Shown here one piece after another: positions 1-9,575 of a stretch of 46,591 nt of DNA. Under the pieces are notes generated by a model. The model saw only the letters and a program-made list of their open reading frames with translations, did not search any database and was not told where the DNA came from. The DNA comes from an uncultured Oligoflexia bacterium (lineage in GTDB: Bacteria; Bdellovibrionota; Bacteriovoracia; Bacteriovoracales; Bacteriovoracaceae): positions 1 to 46,591 of the forward strand of contig CATLVU010000007.1 in the NCBI GenBank assembly GCA_950061135.1, written 5' to 3'. Position 1 is the stretch's first letter. Each line of letters opens with the position of its first letter. The position numbers and the translations under genes were made by a program.

Positions 1-1
1 T

Positions 2-886
2 ACAAAATATCATGATGGTCAATTTTTAACTGAGAAGTTTAATCCTTTTGAATTTAAAGACCCAATGTATATTAGAGAAATTATTTTATCCGTAGTTGAT
101 AAAAATAAGTTTAATAAGCTTGAACGTGGACGACTTCTAAAAGAGATAAAAAGGCATATCCCAAATAGTTCTTGTTTTTTATCTCTTATTGAAAATTTAA
201 AAACTAGTTTTATTGATATTGATTTATATTTTGAAGATTTTAAAGACTACATAACAGATAAAGAAACTAAACGATCAAACATTTTGTATATCGATGTAGA
301 AAACTATCCAAAATCAATAATTGCACCCCTTGTTATCTATACTCTTGAGTATTTTAAAAATATTTCAAAGCAAGAAAAAATCTTAGTTTTTGATGAGTGT
401 TGGAGTTTTTTAAAAGATCATAGTCTGTATATAGACGAATGTTTTAGAACTTTTAGAAAATCTGGTGCATTTCCTATTGCTATTTCTCAGTCCTTGAATG
501 ACTTTTCAAGTTTAAGCTATGAGCTTGCTAATTCGATTACAAATAATTGTTATTTTAAAGTCTTTTTTCCTCAAGAAATCAATGAGGCAATAGATATCAC
601 TGATTTTGATATCACAAACATCAAGTCCCTTGAGTTTGAAAAAAATGTATTTTCTGAGTGTTATTTAAAATCAACGGATAATAAATACAGAAAGATTCTA
701 AAAAATTACTTATCACCCTTAGAACTTGAGCTTTTTCATACAGAGGCCGGCAAGGATAAAAAACTTAATTCTTTCTTAAATAAATTCAGTGAATTTTTTG
801 ACTCGAATCAAACAGCAATTAATTCTTTTGTGAGGTTAAAGCATGAAGATCATTCAAATGATTTTTATATTAATTATGAACGTTAA
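2..886 (+). CDS. VirB4/TraC-like conjugation ATPase, C-terminal part (5' end outside window)
   Basis: Frame is open from base 2 (TKYHDGQFLTEKFNPFEFKDP-MYIREI...). Walker-B-like KILVFDECWSFLK followed by FRTFRKSGAFPIAISQSLNDF, as in VirB4/TraC ATPases. Confidence 0.8.
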   Translation, partial: TKYHDGQFLTEKFNPFEFKDPMYIREIILSVVDKNKFNKLERGRLLKEIKRHIPNSSCFLSLIENLKTSFIDIDLYFEDFKDYITDKETKRSNILYIDVENYPKSIIAPLVIYTLEYFKNISKQEKILVFDECWSFLKDHSLYIDECFRTFRKSGAFPIAISQSLNDFSSLSYELANSITNNCYFKVFFPQEINEAIDITDFDITNIKSLEFEKNVFSECYLKSTDNKYRKILKNYLSPLELELFHTEAGKDKKLNSFLNKFSEFFDSNQTAINSFVRLKHEDHSNDFYINYER

Positions 887-1532
887 TGTATTCAGTAGTA
901 CATTCTTTGTTCCTGATAGCGATACAGCGGCATTAGTAACACTCGTTTCGAATACAGCATCAACTGTTTCAAATACTCTTAAAATTTTAGAAGTAGCTAA
1001 AAAAACAAGCGATCAAATAGATAAATACAATTTTATCGCTATGAGACGCTATTTTACAGCAAGAAGAATTCAAAGACACGTTGAAGATCTTAAAACTGCT
1101 AAAAAGATGAAACCTAAAGATTTATCAGAACTTAACAGAGTTATGCTGAATCTTAAAACAAACCTTCAGGGACTTAAAAGCAATATTGACTTTATGGCGA
1201 TAGACGTTTTTGAAGCTCAAAACTTTACTGATAGATATTGGGATAAAGTTGCTAGCTCAATCGAGGATGAAAAAGAAGTTCATAATCAAGAGATTAACAG
1301 TGCAAGTGCAGGATCAATTAGTAAACATTCTCAAAACACAGCGATGAATACAGCACTGAATGGAAAGATATTATCAAAAATAAGAAGAGATAATCTTGAG
1401 TACCAAAAAATTAATTTAGGACTTAAAAAAAGTGAATCACTAGAAAAGCTTAGAAGAGAACAGTTCTATAAAAAATGGATTGGTGTTCCTGAGGAAAGTC
1501 AGAAAGCAAATATTAAGGATCAAAGACTATGA
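843..1532 (+). CDS. VirB5/TrbJ-like conjugal transfer protein (putative)
   Basis: Signal-like N-terminus, helical/charged body, position between VirB4-like and VirB6-like genes; overlaps both neighbours. Confidence 0.45.
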   Translation: MKIIQMIFILIMNVNVFSSTFFVPDSDTAALVTLVSNTASTVSNTLKILEVAKKTSDQIDKYNFIAMRRYFTARRIQRHVEDLKTAKKMKPKDLSELNRVMLNLKTNLQGLKSNIDFMAIDVFEAQNFTDRYWDKVASSIEDEKEVHNQEINSASAGSISKHSQNTAMNTALNGKILSKIRRDNLEYQKINLGLKKSESLEKLRREQFYKKWIGVPEESQKANIKDQRL

Positions 1533-2797
1533 GCATTGTAAAAGAGCTTTTACTAGTTCAAAGCTTTAATCTATCAAGTTTAATTGAAGAGTATAGACTA
1601 TTCTTTTTAAGTCTTATCCCTTCTGTCTTTATTTTGGCCGTCATCATTGAATACTTAGATAGACTAGAACCTTTTAGCCTCGTTAAAAGAACATTTATTA
1701 GTGTTTTAATTCTTACAACAGTTACAAGCTTTTACGAACAATCAATTAACTCATCCATGGATACTGCTGATCAGGTATTAAAAGAACAAAAATCACAAAA
1801 CATATTACTAATGGATTTTTTTGAAGGTATTTCGCATAGGAATGTACTTAGCGAGAATGATGAAAAAGATTTTTTTAAGGATCAAAACTTTTTAACAGGA
1901 ACTATGGCCTTTATAAAACATCATTTATTTGATTCATTCGTTAATGATGGCTTTACTATAACAATATACTTTATTACTAAACTTTGTTTTATAATTTTAA
2001 AAGTCGTCTACTCATTAGTTTATTATCTAGGTTATGGCCTAATGGGTATCCCGTGTTTAATTTATTTATTTCCATCTATGGGGAACGTACTTCGAGGAGC
2101 TATTTTAAGCTATTTATGGTGCCTAATAGTGCCACACGTACTTGTCTTTATTATTTCAATGATTGGTACAGAAATCAATAACGGATATGTCTCAGGCAAT
2201 ATCATTGGTGGTTCAATGATGGGAACCGCTTTTTTATTTATTCTAACGTTATTTATAGCTTTTACTCCATTAATTGGGGCCATGATCTTAAATGGAAGTG
2301 GAATATCACAGGCAGGAGGAATAATTGCAACAATTGGGGCTAATTATGTAATGAATCTTCCAAAAGCCACAACTAATAATTTTGCGGCTGCTCTTACAGG
2401 TGAAAGATTAGGGCCTAAGACAAGACTTGCATCAAATGCTGTAGGAAAGAGTTACAAACTTGCTAAAGGTACAAAAAATATTTTTTCATCTCAAAAAAAT
2501 AGTACTGATAATTCAGCAATTACAAATTCATCATTAGAAAATAAACCTAATGACGTAAACAACAAAAGATACCAAAAAATTAATAACGACTTACCAAACT
2601 CAACCAATAAAACGATTCAGCAAAGTTCAAATCAATTACAAAAAACAATGAAAGGAGAAAAGAATGGAACAATACACAAGTATGGCCCAATCAATAGATC
2701 GTATCAAAAGACCCCTAATATATATCGCACTCCTAGGCTCTCTAATACATATTCTAATTTTAGGAGCAGGGATATTTCTAGGACAACAAAAAAATAA
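1529..2797 (+). CDS. VirB6/TrbL-like polytopic membrane protein
   Basis: ATGA overlap with upstream gene; several TM segments (e.g. ITKLCFIILKVVYSLVYYLGYGLMGIPCLIYLF, LRGAILSYLWCLIVPHVLVFIISMI) then a low-complexity N/S/K-rich tail. Confidence 0.65.
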   Translation: MSIVKELLLVQSFNLSSLIEEYRLFFLSLIPSVFILAVIIEYLDRLEPFSLVKRTFISVLILTTVTSFYEQSINSSMDTADQVLKEQKSQNILLMDFFEGISHRNVLSENDEKDFFKDQNFLTGTMAFIKHHLFDSFVNDGFTITIYFITKLCFIILKVVYSLVYYLGYGLMGIPCLIYLFPSMGNVLRGAILSYLWCLIVPHVLVFIISMIGTEINNGYVSGNIIGGSMMGTAFLFILTLFIAFTPLIGAMILNGSGISQAGGIIATIGANYVMNLPKATTNNFAAALTGERLGPKTRLASNAVGKSYKLAKGTKNIFSSQKNSTDNSAITNSSLENKPNDVNNKRYQKINNDLPNSTNKTIQQSSNQLQKTMKGEKNGTIHKYGPINRSYQKTPNIYRTPRLSNTYSNFRSRDISRTTKK

Positions 2798-3107
2798 TGA
2801 TAAATATAGTGTTTTACAGATATGCCATATAGGAATGAATGATTTTTTTAATAATAATCCATCAACTGAGCTTTTTGATAAGTCGGTATTAGAAGCTGTT
2901 AAAGATCATAAATTTAAAATTGAAAAAATAAAGCTTATTAAACAGCGATCAAGCTTTAACTGTGATGTAGTAGCTCAAGATCCTAAAGGATATAGAAGCT
3001 TTTTAGTTTCACTTCAAAAGAACTCTAGTTTTACTCATTTATATAAAATCTCTGATGTAAAAGAGCAAAAAATTATTAGCACTTATCAATGGAAGGACAA
3101 TCTATGA
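2664..3107 (+). CDS. VirB8/TraE-like inner-membrane transfer protein (putative)
   Basis: Single N-terminal TM (PLIYIALLGSLIHILILGAGIFL); strong SD AAAGGAG before ATG; position before TraK/TraB-like genes. Confidence 0.5.
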   Translation: MEQYTSMAQSIDRIKRPLIYIALLGSLIHILILGAGIFLGQQKNNDKYSVLQICHIGMNDFFNNNPSTELFDKSVLEAVKDHKFKIEKIKLIKQRSSFNCDVVAQDPKGYRSFLVSLQKNSSFTHLYKISDVKEQKIISTYQWKDNL

Positions 3108-3586
3108 GTTATTATATAATTTCAGGACATATTTTTACGGTATTCCTATCAATGTCACACCTAACCAGTATTAACTTTCCAAGTAAGATTCAAGATTTTG
3201 TAGGAGGCATCGAGGCAGATTTTAAGATATATGAGTTAAACAAGGGCAAAAGTCTTGTTTTTGAGCCAAAACAAAAAGGTTTTTCTCGAAACTTCATAAC
3301 CTTTTTAAAGGATCAGAAATATCATTATAACTTAAAATACAGTGAAGAGTTTTCAAACAAAGACATTGAAATAAAACAGGCACAAAAATGTACCTATTTC
3401 ACACTTTTAAAAGAAACACCTACTTATCAGTTATTTGAATGTCCAAAATCTTTATTTTTTATCAATAAATTAAATTCGCCTGTAAAGGTAAATGAATTAA
3501 CTATTAAATCTAAAAGTTATTTATCTAAGGGACCTCCCATCTTTCTTGATAAAAAAATGATCTATTATCAAGGAAGAGCATTATGA
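3089..3586 (+). CDS. TraK/VirB9-like transfer protein (putative)
   Basis: Exported-looking N-terminus, beta-rich body, sits immediately before VirB10/TraB-like gene. Confidence 0.4.
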   Translation: MEGQSMSYYIISGHIFTVFLSMSHLTSINFPSKIQDFVGGIEADFKIYELNKGKSLVFEPKQKGFSRNFITFLKDQKYHYNLKYSEEFSNKDIEIKQAQKCTYFTLLKETPTYQLFECPKSLFFINKLNSPVKVNELTIKSKSYLSKGPPIFLDKKMIYYQGRAL

Positions 3587-4365
3587 AGTGGTTATTTTTT
3601 CTTTGCATAAGCTTTGATGCTTTTAGTGGCTTTAGTGAAATATCAGAAATGAATCGCTATCAATACGATCAATCTCAAAAAAAGATTAAAACGACTAGAA
3701 AGAGTTTATCTTCTAGAAAAAACTCACTTGATGAACATACAAAAAACATACTTGAAAAAGATATAGCTATTTTGGAGCTGCTTAAAAGATCAGAAAAAAG
3801 ATTAATTGTTAGAAAAAAGGATGAAAAGATAACAGCTCTTTCAAGAATGCAGGGAGTTTTATTAAATTCAGTTCTAGCTATGAATATTAAACCGTCTAAG
3901 TTTATTGTCAGAATAAATGATGATTCAGATATCAGCGGCGCTGAACTTAGGTGTATAGGTTATAGCTTTGAAAAAAGAGTGCCAAGTAAGTGCGACTTAC
4001 TGGTGATTGATGATTCAGAGTATAAAGTTGACGTTGATATCTGGGATCTAGACGGCGCAGAAGGAATGATTGCTGATTATTATTACTCAGGTGAAGAAAA
4101 AGCTTTTTTAACTTCTTCTTTTGCATCATTTCTAGGGTCTACATTTGAAGTTGCTAAAGGAGGGATTAATTCTCCTTTTGGAACTTTTAATCAAAACAAT
4201 GCAAGAAATAAAATTCTAGAGGGATTAAGTAGCGTTTCTAAAAACGCTCAAAACAAGATTATTGAGTCAGGTGAAAAGAATTTAACTATTTCATATATAA
4301 ACTCAGGAAAACAAGTTCTTGTTTTCTTTAATAGTTCATTAAATTTAAGTGGAGATCAAAAATGA
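3583..4365 (+). CDS. VirB10/TraB/TrbI-like protein
   Basis: LLNSVLAMNIKPSKFIVRI...VPSKCDLLVIDDSEYKVDVDIWDLDGAEG...SYINSGKQVLVFFNSSLNL resembles the VirB10 C-terminal domain; ATGA overlap. Confidence 0.55.
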   Translation: MKWLFFLCISFDAFSGFSEISEMNRYQYDQSQKKIKTTRKSLSSRKNSLDEHTKNILEKDIAILELLKRSEKRLIVRKKDEKITALSRMQGVLLNSVLAMNIKPSKFIVRINDDSDISGAELRCIGYSFEKRVPSKCDLLVIDDSEYKVDVDIWDLDGAEGMIADYYYSGEEKAFLTSSFASFLGSTFEVAKGGINSPFGTFNQNNARNKILEGLSSVSKNAQNKIIESGEKNLTISYINSGKQVLVFFNSSLNLSGDQK

Positions 4366-4910
4366 AAATTATAATATTAGTCTTTATCAGTATTAATATA
4401 TCCTCATGTTCAACAATGAAAAAGACTCTCATTTATAGCTCGTTAGCAGGCGGTGCTACAGGAGCTATCGCTGGTACAACATTTAGTCCAAACAAGGAGA
4501 GCAAAGGAGCTAATGGTGTAGTATTTGGATTATTGGGAGCAGGAGTTGCGGCACTAGCAGGTCATGCTCTTTATCAAGATGATCCACGAAACTATAAACT
4601 AGATCAAATGCTCATAGACAAAAAGAAACAATTTAATGAAGACGAAATTGAAATAGGACTGGGAAACCTTAGTATCGATGCCAATTTAAATAAAAAAGAA
4701 ACATATCAAGTCCCTGTTAAGGATTTACCTGAAAAGCTAAGAGGTAAAGTAAATAAACAATTTTTAATTAAGTATCAATCAAAAGAGCGCTACGTAAAAA
4801 AAGGGAGCAAAACGTTTTATATACCAGCCTTTGATGTTTACGAACACGCTTATGGAGAGACGCCTGATTCAATCACAAACAATTTAAAAGGAGAGAAAAA
4901 TGAGCAGTAA
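4362..4910 (+). CDS. Lipoprotein with glycine-zipper-like segment (possible TraV/VirB7 role)
   Basis: Lipobox-like ISINISSC; AGGATGAIAGTTF...GVVFGLLGAGVAALAGHAL glycine-zipper-like stretch; inside T4SS operon. Confidence 0.55.
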   Translation: MKIIILVFISINISSCSTMKKTLIYSSLAGGATGAIAGTTFSPNKESKGANGVVFGLLGAGVAALAGHALYQDDPRNYKLDQMLIDKKKQFNEDEIEIGLGNLSIDANLNKKETYQVPVKDLPEKLRGKVNKQFLIKYQSKERYVKKGSKTFYIPAFDVYEHAYGETPDSITNNLKGEKNEQ

Positions 4911-6417
4911 AAAACAATCAAGTGATCTAGGGCTTGGGGAAGTTTTTATTCCAATAGTAGACTTATTATCAGAATTACTAGTTAAACTAACACATCTATT
5001 GGCAGCAGGACTTACTTTTTTATTTAGTAAGTATGTCCTCAATAAAACAAATAAAGGGAAAATAACAAAAATTGAAAGAGAGCATTTAAAAAGTAATAGA
5101 AGAACTTTATTAGACGAAGCTATTGGTTACTCAGTAACTTCAAAAAGAAATATTTTTGGATCAGAGATAAACAAAGCTACTCATACGGCAGTTGTTGGTG
5201 CAAGTGGGTCAGGAAAAACAGTTCTATTAGATGCCTTAATGTTTGAGGATATGAGACAAGGAAAACCTGTCGTGTTTATTGATCCTAAAGGAGATAACGG
5301 GTCACTTTTAAATTTTGTTAACCTTTGCAAACTTACAGGAAGAGATTTTTATGTATTTTCTGAATACTGGAATGGCGAAGGTGCTCGCTGTTTAAACCCT
5401 GTTAAAGATGGGTCTACAACAAATATAGCAGATAGAATTTTTAAATCCTTTACTTGGAGTGAAGAGCATTATGCACAAATATGTAGAGATGCTATAGAAG
5501 ATGCAGTATCTATCCTAAAGGAGTCAGATGAATATTTAAGTATTGAAAGTATTTATAATAAGCTTATTCAGATTAGTGATCCAAAAAATAAAAATGAAGT
5601 TCTATATAAGCGTGATGATATACAAGGTATCTTATCAAGATTAAAAAAGATAAATAAATCTGACTTTGGTGCAAGGCTTAATCAACAAGATGGACTCAGC
5701 TTTGCAGATATAAGAGATAGTAAAAAATGTGTTTATATAGGTCTTCCAGTACTCGGTTACGCTGAAATATCTAGAGCACTTGGAAAGATTATTTTAGGTG
5801 ATATCTCATATTCGGCCTATAAAACATACCGAGAAATTACTCCTGTTAATAATGATCAAATAAGCAAGATGGCGCTTTATATAGATGAGCTTTCAGCTGT
5901 AATTACAGATGAGTTTATTGAAATTTTAAATAAAGTAAGAGGAGCTAAAATAGAGCTGACTTTTGCTTTTCAGTCTCCAAGTGATATTGCAAAAGTAGAT
6001 AAGGAATTGTGTCTACAAGTTTTAGAAAATACATCTAATTGGTTTTTGTTTAAGCAAAGAATAAAAGAAGGAGCAAGCTTCTTTTCTGAGTCTATTGGCA
6101 CTATTGAAACAAAGAAACAAACTCTCAGAGTCAAGGATGGAGAAGAGCAATCTCAGGGGTCACAAAGAGTAGTTGAGGAATTAATAGTACATTCTAATGT
6201 ACTAAAAAACTTAAATGTAGGTCAGTGTATTTTTTTAAGACATTACCCAACTCAAGTTGATTTATTAAATGTTAAATATATTGATCCTAAAGTTGTTTGG
6301 GAGAACGTCAAATTTATAAATAAGGAGGTAAAGACAAACATTATTAACATTGAAAATTCAAATAAGGATTCTTTGGCAAAAAACAAAAGAAGAAACCTTC
6401 TAAGGGAGAATAGATAA
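4900..6417 (+). CDS. VirD4/TraD-type coupling protein ATPase
   Basis: Walker A VVGASGSGKTVLLDAL, FIDPKGD, Walker B MALYIDELSAVI, two N-terminal hydrophobic segments. Confidence 0.88.
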   Translation: MSSKKQSSDLGLGEVFIPIVDLLSELLVKLTHLLAAGLTFLFSKYVLNKTNKGKITKIEREHLKSNRRTLLDEAIGYSVTSKRNIFGSEINKATHTAVVGASGSGKTVLLDALMFEDMRQGKPVVFIDPKGDNGSLLNFVNLCKLTGRDFYVFSEYWNGEGARCLNPVKDGSTTNIADRIFKSFTWSEEHYAQICRDAIEDAVSILKESDEYLSIESIYNKLIQISDPKNKNEVLYKRDDIQGILSRLKKINKSDFGARLNQQDGLSFADIRDSKKCVYIGLPVLGYAEISRALGKIILGDISYSAYKTYREITPVNNDQISKMALYIDELSAVITDEFIEILNKVRGAKIELTFAFQSPSDIAKVDKELCLQVLENTSNWFLFKQRIKEGASFFSESIGTIETKKQTLRVKDGEEQSQGSQRVVEELIVHSNVLKNLNVGQCIFLRHYPTQVDLLNVKYIDPKVVWENVKFINKEVKTNIINIENSNKDSLAKNKRRNLLRENR

Positions 6418-7142
6418 TGAGTATCAATTTTATCCCTCAAGGTGTCTATGAAGACATCATAAATATTGTAGGCCAATGGAAAGTTGTAGACATGAAAAGC
6501 CTATCAGATATGTGCAACTATGAAATTGGTTATCACAATCTATTAAAGAAAGTTAGAACACTAGAAACACATGGATTAATCAAAGGAGTATTATTAGGCC
6601 GTAAAAATAAGCATATATACTTAACCAATAAAGGGCTTCAATACACAGGCTATGATTATACCTATGAAATTTGTGATGAAAATATAACTCATGATCTAAT
6701 TGTAAGTAGGGTTATACAAGTGCTTTTAGAACATAAAAACTTTGTAGACGGCAAACTGTTCCATCAGTTACCAATCGATATGATATATCCTGATGCGAAA
6801 CTTAGCTTAGTTAAAAATACTGAGTGTTTTGATCTCGCAATTGAAGTTGAATTAACACAGAAGGCACAAAACAGAATTAAGGAAAAGTATAGGCGATATA
6901 GCGTAGGGAAGAATTTTGACTATGGAGTTTTTATTACTAATAAGGAGAGATTATTTAAAACTTATGCTCGATATTTATTAGAAATGAAAGAAAGTGTTCA
7001 AGAAGCTATAATATTAATCTTAGAAAAACAGATGACAGCCACAAAGTTTAACCCTCAAAAAACAGAGTGTTTTTATCTCGGTAATAGCACCACTTTTAAT
7101 GATTTATTTAAATCAAATAGGAGTCAAAACACTGTCAAATGA
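6417..7142 (+). CDS. Replication-relaxation (Replic_Relax-like) winged-helix protein
   Basis: wHTH-like N-terminus (LKKVRTLETHGLIKGVLLGRKNKHIYLTNKGLQ), then HDLIVSRVIQVLLEH and a nuclease-like FDLAIEVELTQKAQNRIKEKYRRY; next to coupling protein. Confidence 0.55.
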   Translation: MSINFIPQGVYEDIINIVGQWKVVDMKSLSDMCNYEIGYHNLLKKVRTLETHGLIKGVLLGRKNKHIYLTNKGLQYTGYDYTYEICDENITHDLIVSRVIQVLLEHKNFVDGKLFHQLPIDMIYPDAKLSLVKNTECFDLAIEVELTQKAQNRIKEKYRRYSVGKNFDYGVFITNKERLFKTYARYLLEMKESVQEAIILILEKQMTATKFNPQKTECFYLGNSTTFNDLFKSNRSQNTVK

Positions 7143-7153
7143 AGTTAAACAAA

Positions 7154-7291
7154 ACTCGCCCCTGTGAAATTCTTTAGTAATTTCAAATCATTATCGAGAT
7201 GATTTCTGACCTCCCTCTCTCTACCAGTTCGAGAAGGAGGTCAAAAAGTCCCTCTCTATGATTTAGTAAACTTAAATAAACAGGGGCGAGT
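7154..7291 (+). other. Cloverleaf-like multi-stem intergenic element (candidate oriT or structured RNA)
   Basis: Perfect 12-bp outer stem ACTCGCCCCTGT(7154-7165)/ACAGGGGCGAGT(7280-7291) enclosing stems GAAATT/AATTTC (7166-7184), AAATCAT/ATGATTT (7185-7205) and GACCTCC/GGAGGTC (7208-7242). Confidence 0.75.
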
Positions 7292-7303
7292 AAGAAATAA
7301 GGA

Positions 7304-7717
7304 GTGAGAAAAATGAATATAGAAGAAGGAAAAAAAGAAGAGAACTTTGATGTTGGTGCGAAACATGTACTAGTTAAAAAACGTGGAAGAAAGCCTAAAA
7401 ATACAAATGCTGAATTCCAAATAAATCCAGACCAGACAAAGTTTTTTGTCGATCTATCAAAGGATAAAGAAAGCCTTAGAAAGGTATTTGATCTTCTTAT
7501 AGCTACTAATAAGAAAGACTATGGCAAAGAAATTACTTTTAAAGACTTAGCCTTGTTTGGAATTGAGAAAGTCACATTAAAGGATATTGAGAAGATTCAA
7601 GAAATAAGTTTAAGTAAAAAAGAATTACTAGAAAGAGCTTGGAGTGACTTCAATAAGAAGAATAAGCAAAGCTTATCCTTTGATGATTTCTTACTTAAGA
7701 AGGTTGGAATTAATTAA
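7304..7717 (+). CDS. Small basic protein, possible DNA-binding/mobilisation accessory
   Basis: AT-hook-like KKRGRKPKN; SD AAGGAGTGAG; location between structured element and ssb. Confidence 0.45.
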   Translation: MRKMNIEEGKKEENFDVGAKHVLVKKRGRKPKNTNAEFQINPDQTKFFVDLSKDKESLRKVFDLLIATNKKDYGKEITFKDLALFGIEKVTLKDIEKIQEISLSKKELLERAWSDFNKKNKQSLSFDDFLLKKVGIN

Positions 7718-7734
7718 GAGAGGGAGAATTTAAA

Positions 7735-8043
7735 ATGCAAAATACATACGAAACATTTATGGGAAGACTCGGTAAGAATCCTGAGCTTAAGTACACAAAA
7801 GAGGGAAAGCCTGTCTGCGATTTATCGGTAGCTATTAATAAGGGAAAAGATGTTCCTCCACATTGGAGAAAGGTCGTTGTTTGGGAAAAACAAGCTGAAC
7901 TTTGCTCTTTATATCTTAAGAAAGGATACGAAGTATTTGTTCAAGGGCAAGCTGAGATGAAGTCATTTAAAACCAACGAAGGTGGTACCAAAACGTATGA
8001 GGAAGTGAAGGCTCGATTGGTAGGATTTACAAATCTGAATTAG
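7735..8043 (+). CDS. ssb: Single-stranded DNA-binding protein
   Basis: FMGRLGKNPELKYTKEGKPVCDLSVAINKG...HWRKVVVWEKQAELCSLYLKKGYEVFVQGQ, OB-fold SSB signature. Confidence 0.88.
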   Translation: MQNTYETFMGRLGKNPELKYTKEGKPVCDLSVAINKGKDVPPHWRKVVVWEKQAELCSLYLKKGYEVFVQGQAEMKSFKTNEGGTKTYEEVKARLVGFTNLN

Positions 8044-8051
8044 GAGGAAAA

Positions 8052-8237
8052 ATGGAAAAGACTTTTTTAAATAAGACGTGGCTAAACACTGATGAGGCGG
8101 CTTTATATCTTGGTAGGACACGCAATGCTGTATGGCTTCTTGTTAGTAAGGGAATTTTGATTAAACGAAAGTGGAATCGAAGACTCTATTTCAAAAGAAC
8201 CGAGCTTGACCACTTATTAGATGCTTCATTTTCATAG
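8052..8237 (+). CDS. Excisionase-like helix-turn-helix protein
   Basis: LNTDEAALYLGRTRNAVWLLVSKGILIKRKWNRRLYFKRTELDHLL, MerR/excisionase fold; immediately upstream of integrase. Confidence 0.8.
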   Translation: MEKTFLNKTWLNTDEAALYLGRTRNAVWLLVSKGILIKRKWNRRLYFKRTELDHLLDASFS

Positions 8238-8246
8238 GAGGTAGTA

Positions 8247-9380
8247 ATGGCCATAACTCAAGAAACTTTGCCTTGTGGCGATTCTCGATTTTCAGTTTAT
8301 GTAAATATTAGAAGTAGAGCTATGCCTCATATCAGGTGTCAAAAACGCATTAAAGGATTAAAGACTAAGGCAGAAGCAACTCGTAAAGAAAAGAAACTGA
8401 TCCAAGAACTTTCACAGAGAGTGGCTCAAGAAGAAGGGCATGGTTTCACTTGGAGAATGATCATTACCAAATGGGCGGCTGAAGTCGCCCAGCCTTCTTA
8501 TATTGAAAAGAGTTATAACCCAACAACTATTAGAGATTATGTTTCAATGCTTCATCGCTGGACTGAAAGTTGGCTTGATAGGCCTGCTACACAAATTACA
8601 AAGGGTGATGGGCGAGAAGTTTTTAATCGAGTAATTGAAGAAGGGAGAAGTAAGGCTTTTCAAAAGCGTCTTAAAAACACAATTAACATGATTTACAACT
8701 GGGCAATAGAGAATAGAGCAATTAGGGGAGTTTCCCATAGTCCTGTATTTGGTTTAAAGGTTGTTATTAAGCAAGATAAGAGACCCGAAATACTTAAGCC
8801 TCATGAAATACGAAAGCTTCTATATGAAGCTAAGGTACAGGATCATGACTGGTATTACATTTGGGCCATGGCACTTCTTACTGGAATGAGAAACGGTGAG
8901 CTATATGCTCTTAGGTGGGACGATATAGATTTTAGTGTATCTTTAATTAAGGTTGAGAGGTCATATAACTTTAAGATGGGGGAGTTCAAGGACACCAAGG
9001 CTGGTTACTGGCGTAGTGTACCTATTTCTTCTGAGCTTCGCTCCTTGCTTTTAGAGATAAAGAACCAATCTAAGTCTGAGTACGTTCTTCCAAGGCATAT
9101 TCTTTGGACTGGTGGTAAACAGGCTAAGATTCTAAAGATGTTTTGTAAATCAATTGACCTTCCCGAGATTCGTTTCCATACGCTGAGAGCTTGCTTCGCT
9201 ACTCAGCTTATTGGATCGGGAGTGGAGCCTGTTAAAGTGATGAAGATTTGTGGATGGAAGGATTTGAAAACTCTCGGAGTTTATTTACGGTTAGCTGGAA
9301 TAGATGAAAGAGGAGTTACTGAGGGACTTAACTTTTTACCTAGCAGTAATGTGGATAAGCAAATGCAGAGTTTATTGTAG
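8247..9380 (+). CDS. int: Tyrosine recombinase/integrase
   Basis: MALLTGMRNGELYALRWDDIDF, FHTLRACFATQLIGSGVEPVKVMKICGWKDLKTLGVYLR; catalytic R, HxxR and Y signature. Confidence 0.93.
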   Translation: MAITQETLPCGDSRFSVYVNIRSRAMPHIRCQKRIKGLKTKAEATRKEKKLIQELSQRVAQEEGHGFTWRMIITKWAAEVAQPSYIEKSYNPTTIRDYVSMLHRWTESWLDRPATQITKGDGREVFNRVIEEGRSKAFQKRLKNTINMIYNWAIENRAIRGVSHSPVFGLKVVIKQDKRPEILKPHEIRKLLYEAKVQDHDWYYIWAMALLTGMRNGELYALRWDDIDFSVSLIKVERSYNFKMGEFKDTKAGYWRSVPISSELRSLLLEIKNQSKSEYVLPRHILWTGGKQAKILKMFCKSIDLPEIRFHTLRACFATQLIGSGVEPVKVMKICGWKDLKTLGVYLRLAGIDERGVTEGLNFLPSSNVDKQMQSLL

Positions 9381-9575
9381 GCCATATTTGTCGTCTCTTA
9401 TCGAGATCATTGTTCGTGGAAATACATTTCTTAAATACCAGGAGAAATAATATTTGCACTTAATGGTGCAGGGCGCATTGATCTAATGTTCTACCTCTTG
9501 TGGATATTTATACTGTGACTTAAAATATTAGTTATGATATTACGATAAAGAATCAAAATAATTTAAGGAATAATT

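Noticed and set aside
3947-4129. Minus-strand ORF within the VirB10-like gene (and other short antisense ORFs, e.g. 8544-8738, 22587-22997, 29793-30074, 39747-40007)
   Set aside because: Fully embedded opposite confidently coding genes, no SD or family signature; chance ORFs.
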